Source: Gilvibacter sp. SZ-19 (GTDB lineage: Bacteria > Bacteroidota > Bacteroidia > Flavobacteriales > Flavobacteriaceae). Taken from it: a DNA stretch of 64,000 nt. Shown here one piece after another: positions 24,306-33,214 of the stretch. The stretch is from contig NZ_CP019333.1 in NCBI RefSeq assembly GCF_002163875.1, forward strand, positions 1,556,864-1,620,863. The letters are read 5' to 3'. The position numbers were made by a program, and so were the translations under genes. Under the pieces are notes generated by a model. The model worked only from the letters and a program-made list of their open reading frames with translations, searched no databases and was not told the origin of the DNA. The stretch's first letter is position 1. Each line of letters begins with the position of its first letter.

Positions 24306-25913
24306 ATGGTCGACAACACCCCTTCCACGAAAACGATTTCGTTAGACAACTACGGAATAAAGAACGCGAAGGTTAACTACCAACTAACGCCAGAACAATT
24401 ACACGACATTACCATCGCCAAAGGCATGGGTCGCGAAGCCTACAATGGTGCACTTGCGGTAAATACAGGAGAATTCACAGGACGGTCCCCCATGGACCGT
24501 TTTATCGTTAAAGACGACATTACCAAAGACAGAATTTGGTGGGGTCCTATTAATATTCCCTTTGATTCCGATAAGTTCGATGCGCTTTACGACAAGATCA
24601 CTGCTTATTTGAGCGAAAAGGAGATCTACGTTCGCGATTGCTATGCTTGTGCCGATCCGAATTATCGTACAGACATCCGCGTGATCAATGAGTATCCGTG
24701 GTCCAATATGTTTGTGTACAATATGTTCTTGCGCCCGGAAGAATCTGAGTTAGAAGGTTTCAGCCCGGAATGGACTGTGATCAACGCTCCAGGTTTCATG
24801 GCAGATGCCGAACTAGACGGCACCCGTCAGCACAACTTTGCCATTCTAAACTTTACCAGAAAAACTGCAATAGTAGGTGGAACAGCTTACACAGGAGAGA
24901 TCAAAAAAGGGATATTCAGTTCGTTGAACTTTACACTTCCCGTTTTCGAGAATACCTTGCCCATGCACTGTTCTGCGAATGTTGGGAAAGATGGTGACAC
25001 TTCTATTTTCTTCGGACTTTCAGGTACCGGGAAAACAACCTTGTCTGCAGATCCTAATAGAAAGCTCATTGGTGACGACGAGCACGGCTGGACTGCAGAG
25101 AATACTATCTTCAACTTCGAAGGTGGTTGTTACGCCAAAGTGATCAATATGTCTCGCGAAAGCGAGCCTGAGATCTACGACGCGATCAAAAAAGGGGCGA
25201 TCCTAGAAAATGTCATCATGGACGAGAACGGCGTAGTGGATTATACCGATTCTTCCATCACACAAAATACACGAGTAAGCTATCCGATCTATCACATCGA
25301 AAATATTCAAGTGCCTTCTATTGGTAAGAACCCAACGAATATCTTCTTTTTAACTGCCGATGCTTTTGGAGTATTGCCTCCAATTTCGAAACTAACTCCA
25401 GGACAAGCTGCGTATCACTTTATTAGTGGATATACAGCTAAAGTTGCAGGAACAGAAGCTGGTATAGACGAGCCTGTGCCAAGTTTTTCTGCATGCTTCG
25501 GAGCTCCATTTATGCCTTTACACCCAACCAAGTACGCCGAGATGCTCAGCAAGAAAATGCAGGAGGCCGGAGTGAACGTATGGTTGGTAAATACCGGTTG
25601 GACAGGTGGTCCTTACGGTGTTGGAAAACGCATGAAGCTCAAGTACACCAGAGCTATGATCACTGCTGCCATGGACGGTAGCTTAGAGGCGGCCAATAAG
25701 GACAACTATCACATTCACTCTGTGTTTGGAGTACATCAGCCAAGAACCTGTCCAAATGTTCCTGATGAGGTCTTGAGTCCTCGAAAGACTTGGAACAATG
25801 ACGAAGGTTATTACAAGACAGCTGCCAAACTTACGGCGAGCTTTAGAGAGAACTTCAAACAGTTTGAAGATATGGCCAGCGAGGAAATTCTAGCTGGAGG
25901 ACCTTTAAAGTAA
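24306..25913 (+). CDS. pckA: Phosphoenolpyruvate carboxykinase (ATP)
   Basis: PckA converts oxaloacetate and ATP to PEP, CO2 and ADP, the entry step of gluconeogenesis. The 535-residue protein has GRSPMDRFIV, the substrate-site block MHCSANVG, the ATP-binding kinase-1 loop GLSGTGKTTLSADPNRKLIGDDEHGW, and the C-terminal VNTGWTGGPYGVGKRMKLKYTRAMI. Length and motif order match the ATP-dependent family. The gene has a perfect -7 promoter element and shares a strong bidirectional terminator with convergent hemD. Confidence 0.98.
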   Translation: MVDNTPSTKTISLDNYGIKNAKVNYQLTPEQLHDITIAKGMGREAYNGALAVNTGEFTGRSPMDRFIVKDDITKDRIWWGPINIPFDSDKFDALYDKITAYLSEKEIYVRDCYACADPNYRTDIRVINEYPWSNMFVYNMFLRPEESELEGFSPEWTVINAPGFMADAELDGTRQHNFAILNFTRKTAIVGGTAYTGEIKKGIFSSLNFTLPVFENTLPMHCSANVGKDGDTSIFFGLSGTGKTTLSADPNRKLIGDDEHGWTAENTIFNFEGGCYAKVINMSRESEPEIYDAIKKGAILENVIMDENGVVDYTDSSITQNTRVSYPIYHIENIQVPSIGKNPTNIFFLTADAFGVLPPISKLTPGQAAYHFISGYTAKVAGTEAGIDEPVPSFSACFGAPFMPLHPTKYAEMLSKKMQEAGVNVWLVNTGWTGGPYGVGKRMKLKYTRAMITAAMDGSLEAANKDNYHIHSVFGVHQPRTCPNVPDEVLSPRKTWNNDEGYYKTAAKLTASFRENFKQFEDMASEEILAGGPLK

Positions 25914-25931
25914 ACAGCTCTGAGATAAACT

Positions 25932-25963
25932 AAAAAAGCTCCGCAATTTGCGGAGCTTTTTTT
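25932..25963. terminator. Bidirectional terminator between pckA and hemD
   Basis: A 14-bp perfect stem AAAAAAGCTCCGCA/TGCGGAGCTTTTTT with loop ATT has A and T runs on both flanks, so it can stop transcription from both convergent genes. Confidence 0.9.
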
Positions 25964-26735
25964 ATTTCTTCTTGTTGACTTCTGCAATGTATTTTTCCAG
26001 TGCCATGGTCATCGATGGCGTTTCTGGGGTCGGTGCTTGGATATTGATCTCCAAACCGCGTTCTGAAGCCGCTTTTACTGTGGTGTTTCCAAAGACCGCA
26101 ATTCGAGTGTCGTTTTGCTCGAAATCTGGGAAATTCTCAAAGAGAGACTTGATTCCGCTCGGGCTAAAGAAAACTAAGATGTCGTAGTATACGTTGCGAA
26201 GATCAGAAAGATCACTTACAACGGTTTTATAAAAGGTCGCTTGTTTCCAGTTTACACCAACTTCGTCTAGTAGAGCCGGTACTGTCGGCTTCAACATATC
26301 AGAAGAAGGTAAAAGGAAAGATTCGTTCTTGTATTTTTTGATCAAAGGGATAAGCTCTGCAAAGGTGCGTTTTCCTACGTAGATCTTACGCTTGCGATAC
26401 ACAACATACTTTTGCAAATAATAAGCCACCGCTTCTGACTGGCAGAAGTACTTTAAAGTATCCGGCACTTTAAAACGCATTTCTTCTGCGATTCTAAAGA
26501 AGTGATCTACGGCATTACGACTGGTAAGTATGATAGCCGTATAATTGGCAAGGTCAACCTTTTGCGAGCGTACGTCTTTAGCAGACACGCCTTCTACGTG
26601 AATAAAAGGTCTAAAGTCGATCTTTACCTTATGTTTTTCAACCAAGTTGAAATAAGGAGAATTCTCTACTTTAGGCTCTGGCTGAGACACCAAAATTGTT
26701 TTCACTTTCATATCCCCGTTTTTTTCCTTTTTCAT
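25962..26735 (-). CDS. hemD: Uroporphyrinogen-III synthase
   Basis: HemD cyclises hydroxymethylbilane to uroporphyrinogen III in heme synthesis. Sequence conservation is always low in this family; the call rests on KTILVSQPEPKVENSPYFNLVEKH at the N-terminus, TAIILTSRNAVDHFFRIAEE, and the C-terminal YDILVFFSPSGIKSLFENFPDF and RIAVFGNTTVKAASERGL. The product is 257 residues from 26735, or 249 from an internal ATG at 26711. It follows the DUF4271 gene with a 4-base gap, a pairing common in Bacteroidota. Confidence 0.92.
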   Translation of the reverse strand: MKKEKNGDMKVKTILVSQPEPKVENSPYFNLVEKHKVKIDFRPFIHVEGVSAKDVRSQKVDLANYTAIILTSRNAVDHFFRIAEEMRFKVPDTLKYFCQSEAVAYYLQKYVVYRKRKIYVGKRTFAELIPLIKKYKNESFLLPSSDMLKPTVPALLDEVGVNWKQATFYKTVVSDLSDLRNVYYDILVFFSPSGIKSLFENFPDFEQNDTRIAVFGNTTVKAASERGLEINIQAPTPETPSMTMALEKYIAEVNKKK

Positions 26736-26739
26736 CCTT

Positions 26740-27399
26740 TTAACTCAGCACTTTATACAGCAGAATAAAGGGTGAAATTTCAAGTGCGCAAAGATATAAA
26801 ATAAAATAGAAGAAATTGCGAAAAATCAGGTTTTCGTTGTTTTTGTAGCTGTAAATCAAGCCCATAATATAGGCTCCTGCTGCGAGCAGTCCTGCGAGGT
26901 ATAAAATCCATTCACTTTGTAGCGGTCCGTAGCGATAGACTACACAGAATCCTAGAAGTCCTAATCCGATCAGATTCAAAAAGCTCAATTTTTCGAAAAC
27001 ATAGGTCCCAACTAGGTCTTCCAACTTAAAAACAACCCCTAGTAGTCGTGTTAAGAGGAATTTGATACTGAAAAAGCCGAAGATTGCCGCAGTCATTTGC
27101 AAAAACAAGGATAGACCAGGGGAACTGTCTGCATCTAATTCAACACTTAAAAAGCTTCCGTAGAGGGCCGCTCCTATAAGTCCTACCAAGAACAATAGGG
27201 TCGGAAACGGGCTAGTTGTGTGTTGCGATTTACCAGAGATTATAAAATAGCGATTGCTCAAGGGCAATTGCAAAAAACTTCTGAAACTCTCCTGATAATT
27301 GTAGGCGGCGATAGCCAGGATCAGCAGGGCTAAAACTACCAGGCTAATGATCCAGGAATCTGAGGCGATTTCTCTAAGACTGAGTTCGGTGATTTCCAC
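26740..27399 (-). CDS. DUF4271 membrane protein
   Basis: The 219-residue integral membrane protein has about six hydrophobic helices and matches DUF4271, a Bacteroidota family regularly located directly before hemD. Recognisable segments are NYQESFRSFLQLPLSNRYF near residue 34 and YSYKNNENLIFRNFFYFILYLCALEISPFILL at the C-terminus. No function is established. It is probably co-transcribed with hemD and divergent from the glycosyltransferase gene. Confidence 0.88.
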   Translation of the reverse strand: MEITELSLREIASDSWIISLVVLALLILAIAAYNYQESFRSFLQLPLSNRYFIISGKSQHTTSPFPTLLFLVGLIGAALYGSFLSVELDADSSPGLSLFLQMTAAIFGFFSIKFLLTRLLGVVFKLEDLVGTYVFEKLSFLNLIGLGLLGFCVVYRYGPLQSEWILYLAGLLAAGAYIMGLIYSYKNNENLIFRNFFYFILYLCALEISPFILLYKVLS

Positions 27400-27479
27400 C
27401 GTCTAAAGGTAAACGAAATGTCGCTTTTATGCAGCCCATCAATTACAAAAATCTTCACATTTCTTTAGTTGAAAAAAAC

Positions 27480-27487
27480 TACATTTG
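27480..27487 (+). promoter_or_regulatory. Promoter -7 element of the polyprenol-mannose synthase gene
   Basis: TACATTTG matches TAnnTTTG perfectly and lies 13 bases before the ATG at 27501. A longer in-frame start at 27429 would place the promoter inside the gene. Confidence 0.7.
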
Positions 27488-27500
27488 CCTCAAAACAGGC

Positions 27501-28232
27501 ATGTCAGAAGGACTTGTAGTCATACCCACCTATAACGAAGCCGAGAACATCTCGCGCTTGCTGCGCAACGTATTCTCTTTGCAGCGCGCTCTAGATATTC
27601 TTGTGGTAGACGATAATTCACCAGATGGCACTGCAGGCTTGGTCAAGGCCTTGCAAAAAGAATTCCCTGGCAGACTTCATCTAGAAGAGCGTTCTGGTAA
27701 GCAAGGACTCGGAACTGCTTACATTCACGCTTTTAAGTGGGCTTTAGCAAGACCTTACGAGTACATTTTCCAAATGGATGCCGATTTTTCACACAATCCC
27801 AATGATTTGTTGAGGCTCTACAATGCTTGTGCAAAGCAAGGGGCAGATCTGGCAGTTGGGTCGCGTTATATAACGGGAGTTAATGTAGTGAATTGGCCCA
27901 TGAGCAGAGTGTTGCTGAGTTGGATCGCTTCTAAATATGTGCGTTTCATTACCCGTATGAAGGTGTTTGACACCACCGCCGGATTTGTGTGTTATAAGCG
28001 GGAAGTTTTAGAAACTATTCAATTAGATAAGATCCGTTTTGTAGGTTACGCATTCCAGATCGAAATGAAGTATAAAGCCTATCTTTTAAATTTTAAAATC
28101 ACCGAGGTTCCCGTTATCTTTACCGACCGAACTCAAGGGGAGTCTAAAATGAGTAAAGGAATCATATCGGAAGCTATTTTTGGTGTGATAGGCATGCGAC
28201 TAAAACGCCTGTTTGGACGTTTAGAACTATAG
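27501..28232 (+). CDS. Polyprenol monophosphomannose synthase-like glycosyltransferase (GT2)
   Basis: Family 2 glycosyltransferase of the dolichol-phosphate-mannose synthase type. From the ATG at 27501 the product is 243 residues and begins MSEGLVVIPTYNEAENISRLL. It has the nucleotide-binding VVDDNSPDGTAGLV, the catalytic DxD-type QMDADFSHNP, and the C-terminal acceptor-side VPVIFTDRTQGESKMSKGIISEA. It has no C-terminal membrane helices, so it is probably a peripheral membrane enzyme that transfers a hexose from a nucleotide sugar to a polyprenyl phosphate. The start choice is set by the promoter at 27480. The dihydroorotase gene follows after 25 bases. Confidence 0.92.
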   Translation: MSEGLVVIPTYNEAENISRLLRNVFSLQRALDILVVDDNSPDGTAGLVKALQKEFPGRLHLEERSGKQGLGTAYIHAFKWALARPYEYIFQMDADFSHNPNDLLRLYNACAKQGADLAVGSRYITGVNVVNWPMSRVLLSWIASKYVRFITRMKVFDTTAGFVCYKREVLETIQLDKIRFVGYAFQIEMKYKAYLLNFKITEVPVIFTDRTQGESKMSKGIISEAIFGVIGMRLKRLFGRLEL

Positions 28233-28257
28233 ACTTCCAACCCAAACAAACCAAACA

Positions 28258-29598
28258 ATGAGAGATATTCTTATAAAAAATGCCCAAATAGTTAATGAGG
28301 GGCAGGTAATGAAAGGCGATGTACTGATCCAAGGAGATCGTATCGCAGATGTTGCCGATAGCATTAGCGTAAAATCTGCCGATACCAAGGTTATCGATGC
28401 AGATGGGTCTTTTTTGATCCCGGGAGTTATAGACGATCAGGTGCATTTTAGAGAACCTGGTCTAACCCACAAAGGAGATATAGAAAGTGAATCCAAGGCG
28501 GCGGTTGCCGGAGGGATCACCACTTTTATAGAGCAGCCTAATACCGTGCCACAGGCTACGACCATAAAATTGCTAGAAGAGAAATTTAGTAGAGCAGCAG
28601 AAGTTTCATGGTCTAACTACTCTTTTATGTTCGGTGGGACCAATGACAATTTAGAAGAGCTTAAAAAGGTCGATCCGACCAAAGTGGCGGGTATCAAATT
28701 GTTCTTAGGATCCTCAACAGGGAATATGTTGGTGGATGATCCTGAAGTATTGGAGGCCATTTTTTCTAGTACAGACCTTAGAATATCCTTGCATTGTGAG
28801 GACGAGCAAACCATCCGCGATAACCTGAAAGAGCATAAAGAGATCTACGGTGATGACATTCCAATGGAGCTACACCCAAAGATCCGCAGTGAAGAGGCTT
28901 GCTATATTTCATCGAGTCAGGCTGTGGCCTTGGCCAAGAAAACAGGAGCTCGTATTCATGTGTTCCACCTTTCTACAGCCAAAGAGACAAAACTCTTCAG
29001 CAATAAAAAACCGCTAAAGGACAAGCAGATCACCGCAGAGGTTTGTGTGCATCACCTGCATTTTACAGACGCAGACTACAAGACCAAAGGGTCTAAGATC
29101 AAGTGGAATCCTGCAGTAAAGACCGCAAAAGATAAAGAAGGCCTCTGGAAGGCTTTACTTTCAGATAAGATCGATGTAATTGCCACCGATCACGCCCCAC
29201 ATACGCTAGAAGAAAAATCCAACCCTTATACCTCTGCCCCTTCTGGTGGGCCACTGGTTCAGCACGCTTTAGTGGCGCTTATGGAATACGTACATCAAGG
29301 GGTCATATCTATAGAAAAATTAGTTGAGAAGATGTGTCACAACCCGGCCATTCTCTTTGAGATCAAAGACCGTGGTTATATTCGAAAAGGGTATAAGGCC
29401 GATCTTGTTTTGGTAGATCCTAGCGCACCTTGGACTGTAAATAAGGACAATATCATGTACAAATGCGGTTGGTCTCCTTTTGAAGGAACCAGTTTTAAAT
29501 CGCGTGTTACGCATACTTTTATAAATGGTACCTTGGCTTACGAGAATTTCCATCTGATAGAAAAACCTAAGGCCGAACGTCTGACCTTTAATCGTTAA
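28258..29598 (+). CDS. pyrC: Dihydroorotase
   Basis: The 446-residue amidohydrolase has the metal-binding DDQVHFREPGLTHKGDIESE (HxR-type motif), a GIKLFLGSSTGNMLVDD segment likely to hold the bridging residue region, LHCEDE, HVFHLSTAKE and DVIATDHAPHTLEEKS. The HFREPG and ATDHAPH pair marks dihydroorotase of the long class, the pyrimidine-pathway enzyme cyclising carbamoyl aspartate. A close relative such as allantoinase is less likely given the PxPH pattern. The stop overlaps the next start (TAATG), coupling it to the DUF4296 lipoprotein. Confidence 0.92.
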   Translation: MRDILIKNAQIVNEGQVMKGDVLIQGDRIADVADSISVKSADTKVIDADGSFLIPGVIDDQVHFREPGLTHKGDIESESKAAVAGGITTFIEQPNTVPQATTIKLLEEKFSRAAEVSWSNYSFMFGGTNDNLEELKKVDPTKVAGIKLFLGSSTGNMLVDDPEVLEAIFSSTDLRISLHCEDEQTIRDNLKEHKEIYGDDIPMELHPKIRSEEACYISSSQAVALAKKTGARIHVFHLSTAKETKLFSNKKPLKDKQITAEVCVHHLHFTDADYKTKGSKIKWNPAVKTAKDKEGLWKALLSDKIDVIATDHAPHTLEEKSNPYTSAPSGGPLVQHALVALMEYVHQGVISIEKLVEKMCHNPAILFEIKDRGYIRKGYKADLVLVDPSAPWTVNKDNIMYKCGWSPFEGTSFKSRVTHTFINGTLAYENFHLIEKPKAERLTFNR

Positions 29599-30149
29599 TG
29601 AAGAAAATCTGGTACATAGGCATCGCACTCCTGCTTTGGCAGTGTCAGGATATAAAGTATCCTGAGGCTCCCGAGAACCTGATAGATAGGGAAACGATGA
29701 TCCAAGTGTACACAGATGCTTATTTGGCCAATGCCTCTAAGAATTTCAACAGGACTATCTTACTCAGAGAGCAAATAGCACTTACCGAGTACATCTACAA
29801 GAAATACGACATTGATAGTTTGCAATACGAAAAGAGCAATGCCTTTTACAGCGCAGATTTGGACAATTACAGAGATATGTTTCTCCAAGTTCAGGAGAAT
29901 ATCAATGCCAGATTCCGAGAAGTTGATTCTATAGTTGAACAAGAGGAAGAAGAAAAGAAGCGCTACAAAGACTCTATGCGCGAATTGCAAAAGCGCAGGC
30001 GAGACAGCCTTGGTTTGGGTATACAGGACAGTACAGAACTCGACACTTCTATTCCGGCTAAGACCGAGGACAGTCTTACAAAACCAGCTGTTAAAAGAAC
30101 GCTTCAGGGAGAGATCGCTCCTAAATCTAAAAATGATTCTGGGCTTTAA
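29598..30149 (+). CDS. DUF4296 lipoprotein
   Basis: The 183-residue protein has a signal peptide with a Cys at residue 16 (LLWQC), then the DUF4296 core (PENLIDRETMIQVYTDAYLANASKNFN...YIYKKYDIDSLQYEKSNAFYSADLDNYRDMFLQV) and a charged coiled-coil tail (EEEEKKRYKDSMRELQKRRRDSL) ending in a low-complexity region. DUF4296 lipoproteins are common next to pyrC in flavobacteria; function is unknown. The start overlaps the pyrC stop. The 3' end overlaps the convergent epimerase gene by 23 bases. Confidence 0.88.
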   Translation: MKKIWYIGIALLLWQCQDIKYPEAPENLIDRETMIQVYTDAYLANASKNFNRTILLREQIALTEYIYKKYDIDSLQYEKSNAFYSADLDNYRDMFLQVQENINARFREVDSIVEQEEEEKKRYKDSMRELQKRRRDSLGLGIQDSTELDTSIPAKTEDSLTKPAVKRTLQGEIAPKSKNDSGL

Positions 30150-31134
30150 AAGCGTCACAGATTCGCTCTATAGTCTGTTCCCAAGGCGTGAACTCAAAAT
30201 CGAGTTTCTCCTTTATTTTGTCGCTTGAATAATTGGATTGTTTATAGATGGAGTCTACCAAGGCCTGAGATAAGCGTTGAGACGTTCCCAAAATTCGACT
30301 GGCTAACCAATCTGTGCTTGCCGCGATGCGCATGCACCATTGCGGGACTTCGTATCTTGGTTTGCTACTGCCAAACGCTATGGCCAAGTTGGTAAAAAAG
30401 CTTTTATAGTCCTTATTGTAGGCAGATAAGAGGAACTTCTCTCCCTCGCAGGCGGCACTATTTGCAATTAGAATTGCTGCTTGTACTACATCCTGAACAT
30501 CCACAAAGCCAGATCCTCCAGGGGTGTAGAAAGGCATACCATTGGCTCCTTTTTTAATTAGATTTCCGCTGGCGGAGTTCCAGTGTCCTTCTCCTAAGAT
30601 CACCGAAGGCAGTAACATACACACTTTTAGACCTTCTTGCCCGCCACGCCAGATCTCCATTTCGGCGCCGTATTTAGAAATGGCGTAACCGCTTCCGGGT
30701 TGCTGCGGATTCCATTCGGTTTCTTCGGTTATGGCCTGACCTGCAAGAGCTTTGCCCAAGGTGGCTACGGAACTGATATGACAGATCTTAGTAACGCCCT
30801 TGCTAAGCGCTACATTGACCAAGTTCGCCGTGCCTTCTATGTTGATCTTTCTGAGTTTTCGTTGGTCTCTCGGATCAAAGGAAATAAAGGCTGCGGCGTG
30901 ATATATGGTGGTGATTCCTTGGCAAGCAGCTTCTAAAGAGATAAGATCTAAAAGATCGGCCTCTAGCCATTCTACCTTATCCAATTGTGCTTTTGAATAC
31001 CTGGCCGCGACCATCTTAAACTTTTCCAAACTGGCCTCGTCGCGATATATCGCGCGGACCTTATGGTCTTGGGCGGTAAGGCTACAGACTAAATGACTGC
31101 CCACTAAACCGGTGGCTCCAGTTACAAGAATCAT
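30127..31134 (-). CDS. NAD-dependent epimerase/dehydratase family protein (extended SDR)
   Basis: The 335-residue protein starting at 31134 (MILVTGATGLVG) has the Rossmann GxxGxxG motif at its extreme N-terminus, as expected for extended short-chain dehydrogenases, so the longer frame to 31152 is unlikely. It has IYHAAAFISFDPRD, an SSVATLG strand with the catalytic Ser, and a YAISKYGAE catalytic YxxxK. Proteins of this kind act on nucleotide sugars, sterol-like or dihydroflavonol-like substrates; the substrate is unknown. A near-consensus -7 element (TACCTTAG on the minus strand, 31146-31139) ends 4 bases before the ATG, which suggests a nearly leaderless mRNA. Confidence 0.9.
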   Translation of the reverse strand: MILVTGATGLVGSHLVCSLTAQDHKVRAIYRDEASLEKFKMVAARYSKAQLDKVEWLEADLLDLISLEAACQGITTIYHAAAFISFDPRDQRKLRKINIEGTANLVNVALSKGVTKICHISSVATLGKALAGQAITEETEWNPQQPGSGYAISKYGAEMEIWRGGQEGLKVCMLLPSVILGEGHWNSASGNLIKKGANGMPFYTPGGSGFVDVQDVVQAAILIANSAACEGEKFLLSAYNKDYKSFFTNLAIAFGSSKPRYEVPQWCMRIAASTDWLASRILGTSQRLSQALVDSIYKQSNYSSDKIKEKLDFEFTPWEQTIERICDAFKAQNHF

Positions 31135-31209
31135 GCTGCTAAGGTACTGCAATCACAGCAAATGCAGTTAAAATTGCCGCCCTGACTTTCATATTGAGAG
31201 GGGGTCGGC

Positions 31210-31217
31210 TATCTTTG
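31210..31217 (+). promoter_or_regulatory. Promoter -7 element of tyrS
   Basis: TATCTTTG, perfect TAnnTTTG, lies 16 bases before the tyrS ATG. Confidence 0.75.
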
Positions 31218-31233
31218 CCCAAAATTTATAGCG

Positions 31234-32532
31234 ATGCCGACCAATTTTGTTGCCGAATTGCAATGGAGAGGGATGATTCACGATGTGATGCCCGAGACAG
31301 AAGAACACCTTAATGAGGCCATGCGTGCTGCCTATGTTGGTTTTGATCCGACTGCAGATTCCCTGCACATTGGGAACTTGGTCCCCATTATGCTCTTGGC
31401 GCATTTTCAGCGTGCCGGGCACAAGCCCGTTGCTTTGGTTGGAGGTGCAACCGGGATGATCGGAGACCCTTCCGGTAAATCCAGCGAACGCAACCTTTTG
31501 GACGAAGCTACTTTGCGTCACAATCAGGAATGTGTTCGCAAGCAGTTGTCTCATTTTCTCGATTTTGACTCCGGAGCAGAAAACCAAGCCGTAATGGTGA
31601 ACAATTACGATTGGATGAAAGAATTCTCCTTTCTGGATTTTATTCGTGATGTTGGAAAACACATTACAGTGAACTATATGATGGCCAAAGATTCGGTTAA
31701 GAATCGTCTTTCGGGAGAAACGGCTCAAGGTATGTCATTTACCGAGTTCACCTATCAATTGGTTCAGGGCTATGATTTCTTGCATTTGTATCAGCACGAA
31801 AATTGTACCCTACAGATGGGCGGAAGCGATCAATGGGGGAATATTACAACAGGTACCGAGCTCATTCGTCGTATTGGCGGTGGCAAGGGCTACGCATTGA
31901 CCTGCCCGCTGATCACCAAAAGCGATGGCAGTAAATTTGGTAAAAGCGAAGGAGGCAATGTTTGGTTGGATCCAAAACGCACTTCTCCTTACAAATTCTA
32001 CCAGTACTGGATAAACGCTGCCGATGAAGACGCAGAGAACTACATAAAGATCTTTACATTCTTAGATCAAAACACCATTGAGCAGCTTATCGCCGAGCAT
32101 AAAGAGCAACCACATATGCGTTTATTGCAAAAGCGATTGGCTGAAGAAGTGACCACAACAGTTCATGGACAAGAGGCCTTGGAGCAAGCTGTGGCTGCGT
32201 CTAATATTTTATTTGGCAAGGCCACTGCGGATGGCTTGCGCGCATTAGACGAACAGACCTTTTTAGATGTTTTCTCCGGAGTGCCTCAGGCGGAACTATC
32301 TAGAGCAACCTTGGATCAAGGAGTAGATATGATCGCTGCTCTAGTAGAACATTCGGGCTTTTTAAAGTCGAATGGAGAAGCGCGCCGTGCGCTAAAAGAG
32401 AATTCTATCTCGGTAAATAAGGAGAAGGTTTCAGAAGACAAGACCTTAGACGCATCAGACCTTATAAATGATAAGTTTATTCTGCTGCAACGCGGAAAGA
32501 AGAATTATCTGGTCTATCAAATCGTAGACTAA
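31234..32532 (+). CDS. tyrS: Tyrosine--tRNA ligase
   Basis: The 432-residue class I synthetase has the ATP-binding motif [31 protein letters not shown], the tyrosine-site [30 protein letters not shown], and the second signature [13 protein letters not shown]. It ends with a C-terminal S4-like RNA-binding domain ([20 protein letters not shown]). This is the TyrRS form typical of bacteria. It has its own promoter and a strong terminator. Confidence 0.98.
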   Translation: MPTNFVAELQWRGMIHDVMPETEEHLNEAMRAAYVGFDPTADSLHIGNLVPIMLLAHFQRAGHKPVALVGGATGMIGDPSGKSSERNLLDEATLRHNQECVRKQLSHFLDFDSGAENQAVMVNNYDWMKEFSFLDFIRDVGKHITVNYMMAKDSVKNRLSGETAQGMSFTEFTYQLVQGYDFLHLYQHENCTLQMGGSDQWGNITTGTELIRRIGGGKGYALTCPLITKSDGSKFGKSEGGNVWLDPKRTSPYKFYQYWINAADEDAENYIKIFTFLDQNTIEQLIAEHKEQPHMRLLQKRLAEEVTTTVHGQEALEQAVAASNILFGKATADGLRALDEQTFLDVFSGVPQAELSRATLDQGVDMIAALVEHSGFLKSNGEARRALKENSISVNKEKVSEDKTLDASDLINDKFILLQRGKKNYLVYQIVD

Positions 32533-32534
32533 GT

Positions 32535-32566
32535 AAAAACCCGCTTCCAACGAAGCGGGTTTTTTT
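32535..32566 (+). terminator. Intrinsic terminator after tyrS
   Basis: AAAAACCCGCTTC (32535-32547) pairs with GAAGCGGGTTTTT (32552-32564) around a 4-base loop, followed by more T. A classic terminator starting 3 bases after the stop. Confidence 0.9.
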
Positions 32567-32695
32567 CTAACCAACTAATTAACTAACCAAATTATGAAGA
32601 TTAACTTTTCTAATTCATAGAAAACGCGTCTTAGCATCGCGTTTAAAAAGTTACTTTCTCATTCTTGGGTAATCAGTCGTAATATTTTCTAAAGC

Positions 32696-33208
32696 TTACA
32701 AAAAGTTTGAAACCTCCGGAAAGGGAACCATAGTACTGATCAAAACAGCTATGGAGTCTTTTACGATCAAGGTAATGGCGATTAGCAAACTGGATACCAT
32801 GGTCGCTACGGCTGCATTGTTATTCTTAATGGCTTCGAACTCATTGATGCGTTTGGTCAAAGCCGAGAACAAGAGGAATACCGCTGCGTTTATGAGCACA
32901 GCTACAATGAATCCAACTGTTAGACTCAGGCCGGCGTAAGTGAGCACCTGCCCTGTACTCAAGCCGGGATCTTGAACAACGGCAGCACGGATCACATTGG
33001 TGATCGAGGGAACAAGCTCGCTTAATATTAATCCGATCGAGATAAATATCCCTCCGCAGAAAATGGCAAAAGCCTGATTAGAAGCTTCCAGGCGTTCTTG
33101 CCTAAAGAAAAAGTACTTCAAGAGTTTAAAACTCATAAAGAAAATACCCACAGAAAGTATCAATCCAATGACTAGCTCCAGTAGCGATAAATAAAACAAA
33201 TTGTCCAT
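32696..33208 (-). CDS. DUF350 membrane protein
   Basis: From the ATG at 33208 the product is 170 residues (the two preceding codons in frame start with TTG and overlap nothing useful). It has four to five hydrophobic segments and matches DUF350, small membrane proteins with two repeat-like halves (GGIFISIGLILSELVPSITNVI; MVSSLLIAITLIVKDSIAVLISTM). Function is unknown, although DUF350 genes often sit beside spermidine- or peptide-modifying enzymes. It directly follows the transglutaminase-like gene on the minus strand (6 bases from stop to ATG). Confidence 0.85.
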   Translation of the reverse strand: MDNLFYLSLLELVIGLILSVGIFFMSFKLLKYFFFRQERLEASNQAFAIFCGGIFISIGLILSELVPSITNVIRAAVVQDPGLSTGQVLTYAGLSLTVGFIVAVLINAAVFLLFSALTKRINEFEAIKNNNAAVATMVSSLLIAITLIVKDSIAVLISTMVPFPEVSNFL

Positions 33209-33214
33209 AACCAA

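Noticed and set aside
31189-31728. 179-codon minus-strand frame inside tyrS
   Set aside because: Antisense shadow that also covers the tyrS promoter.
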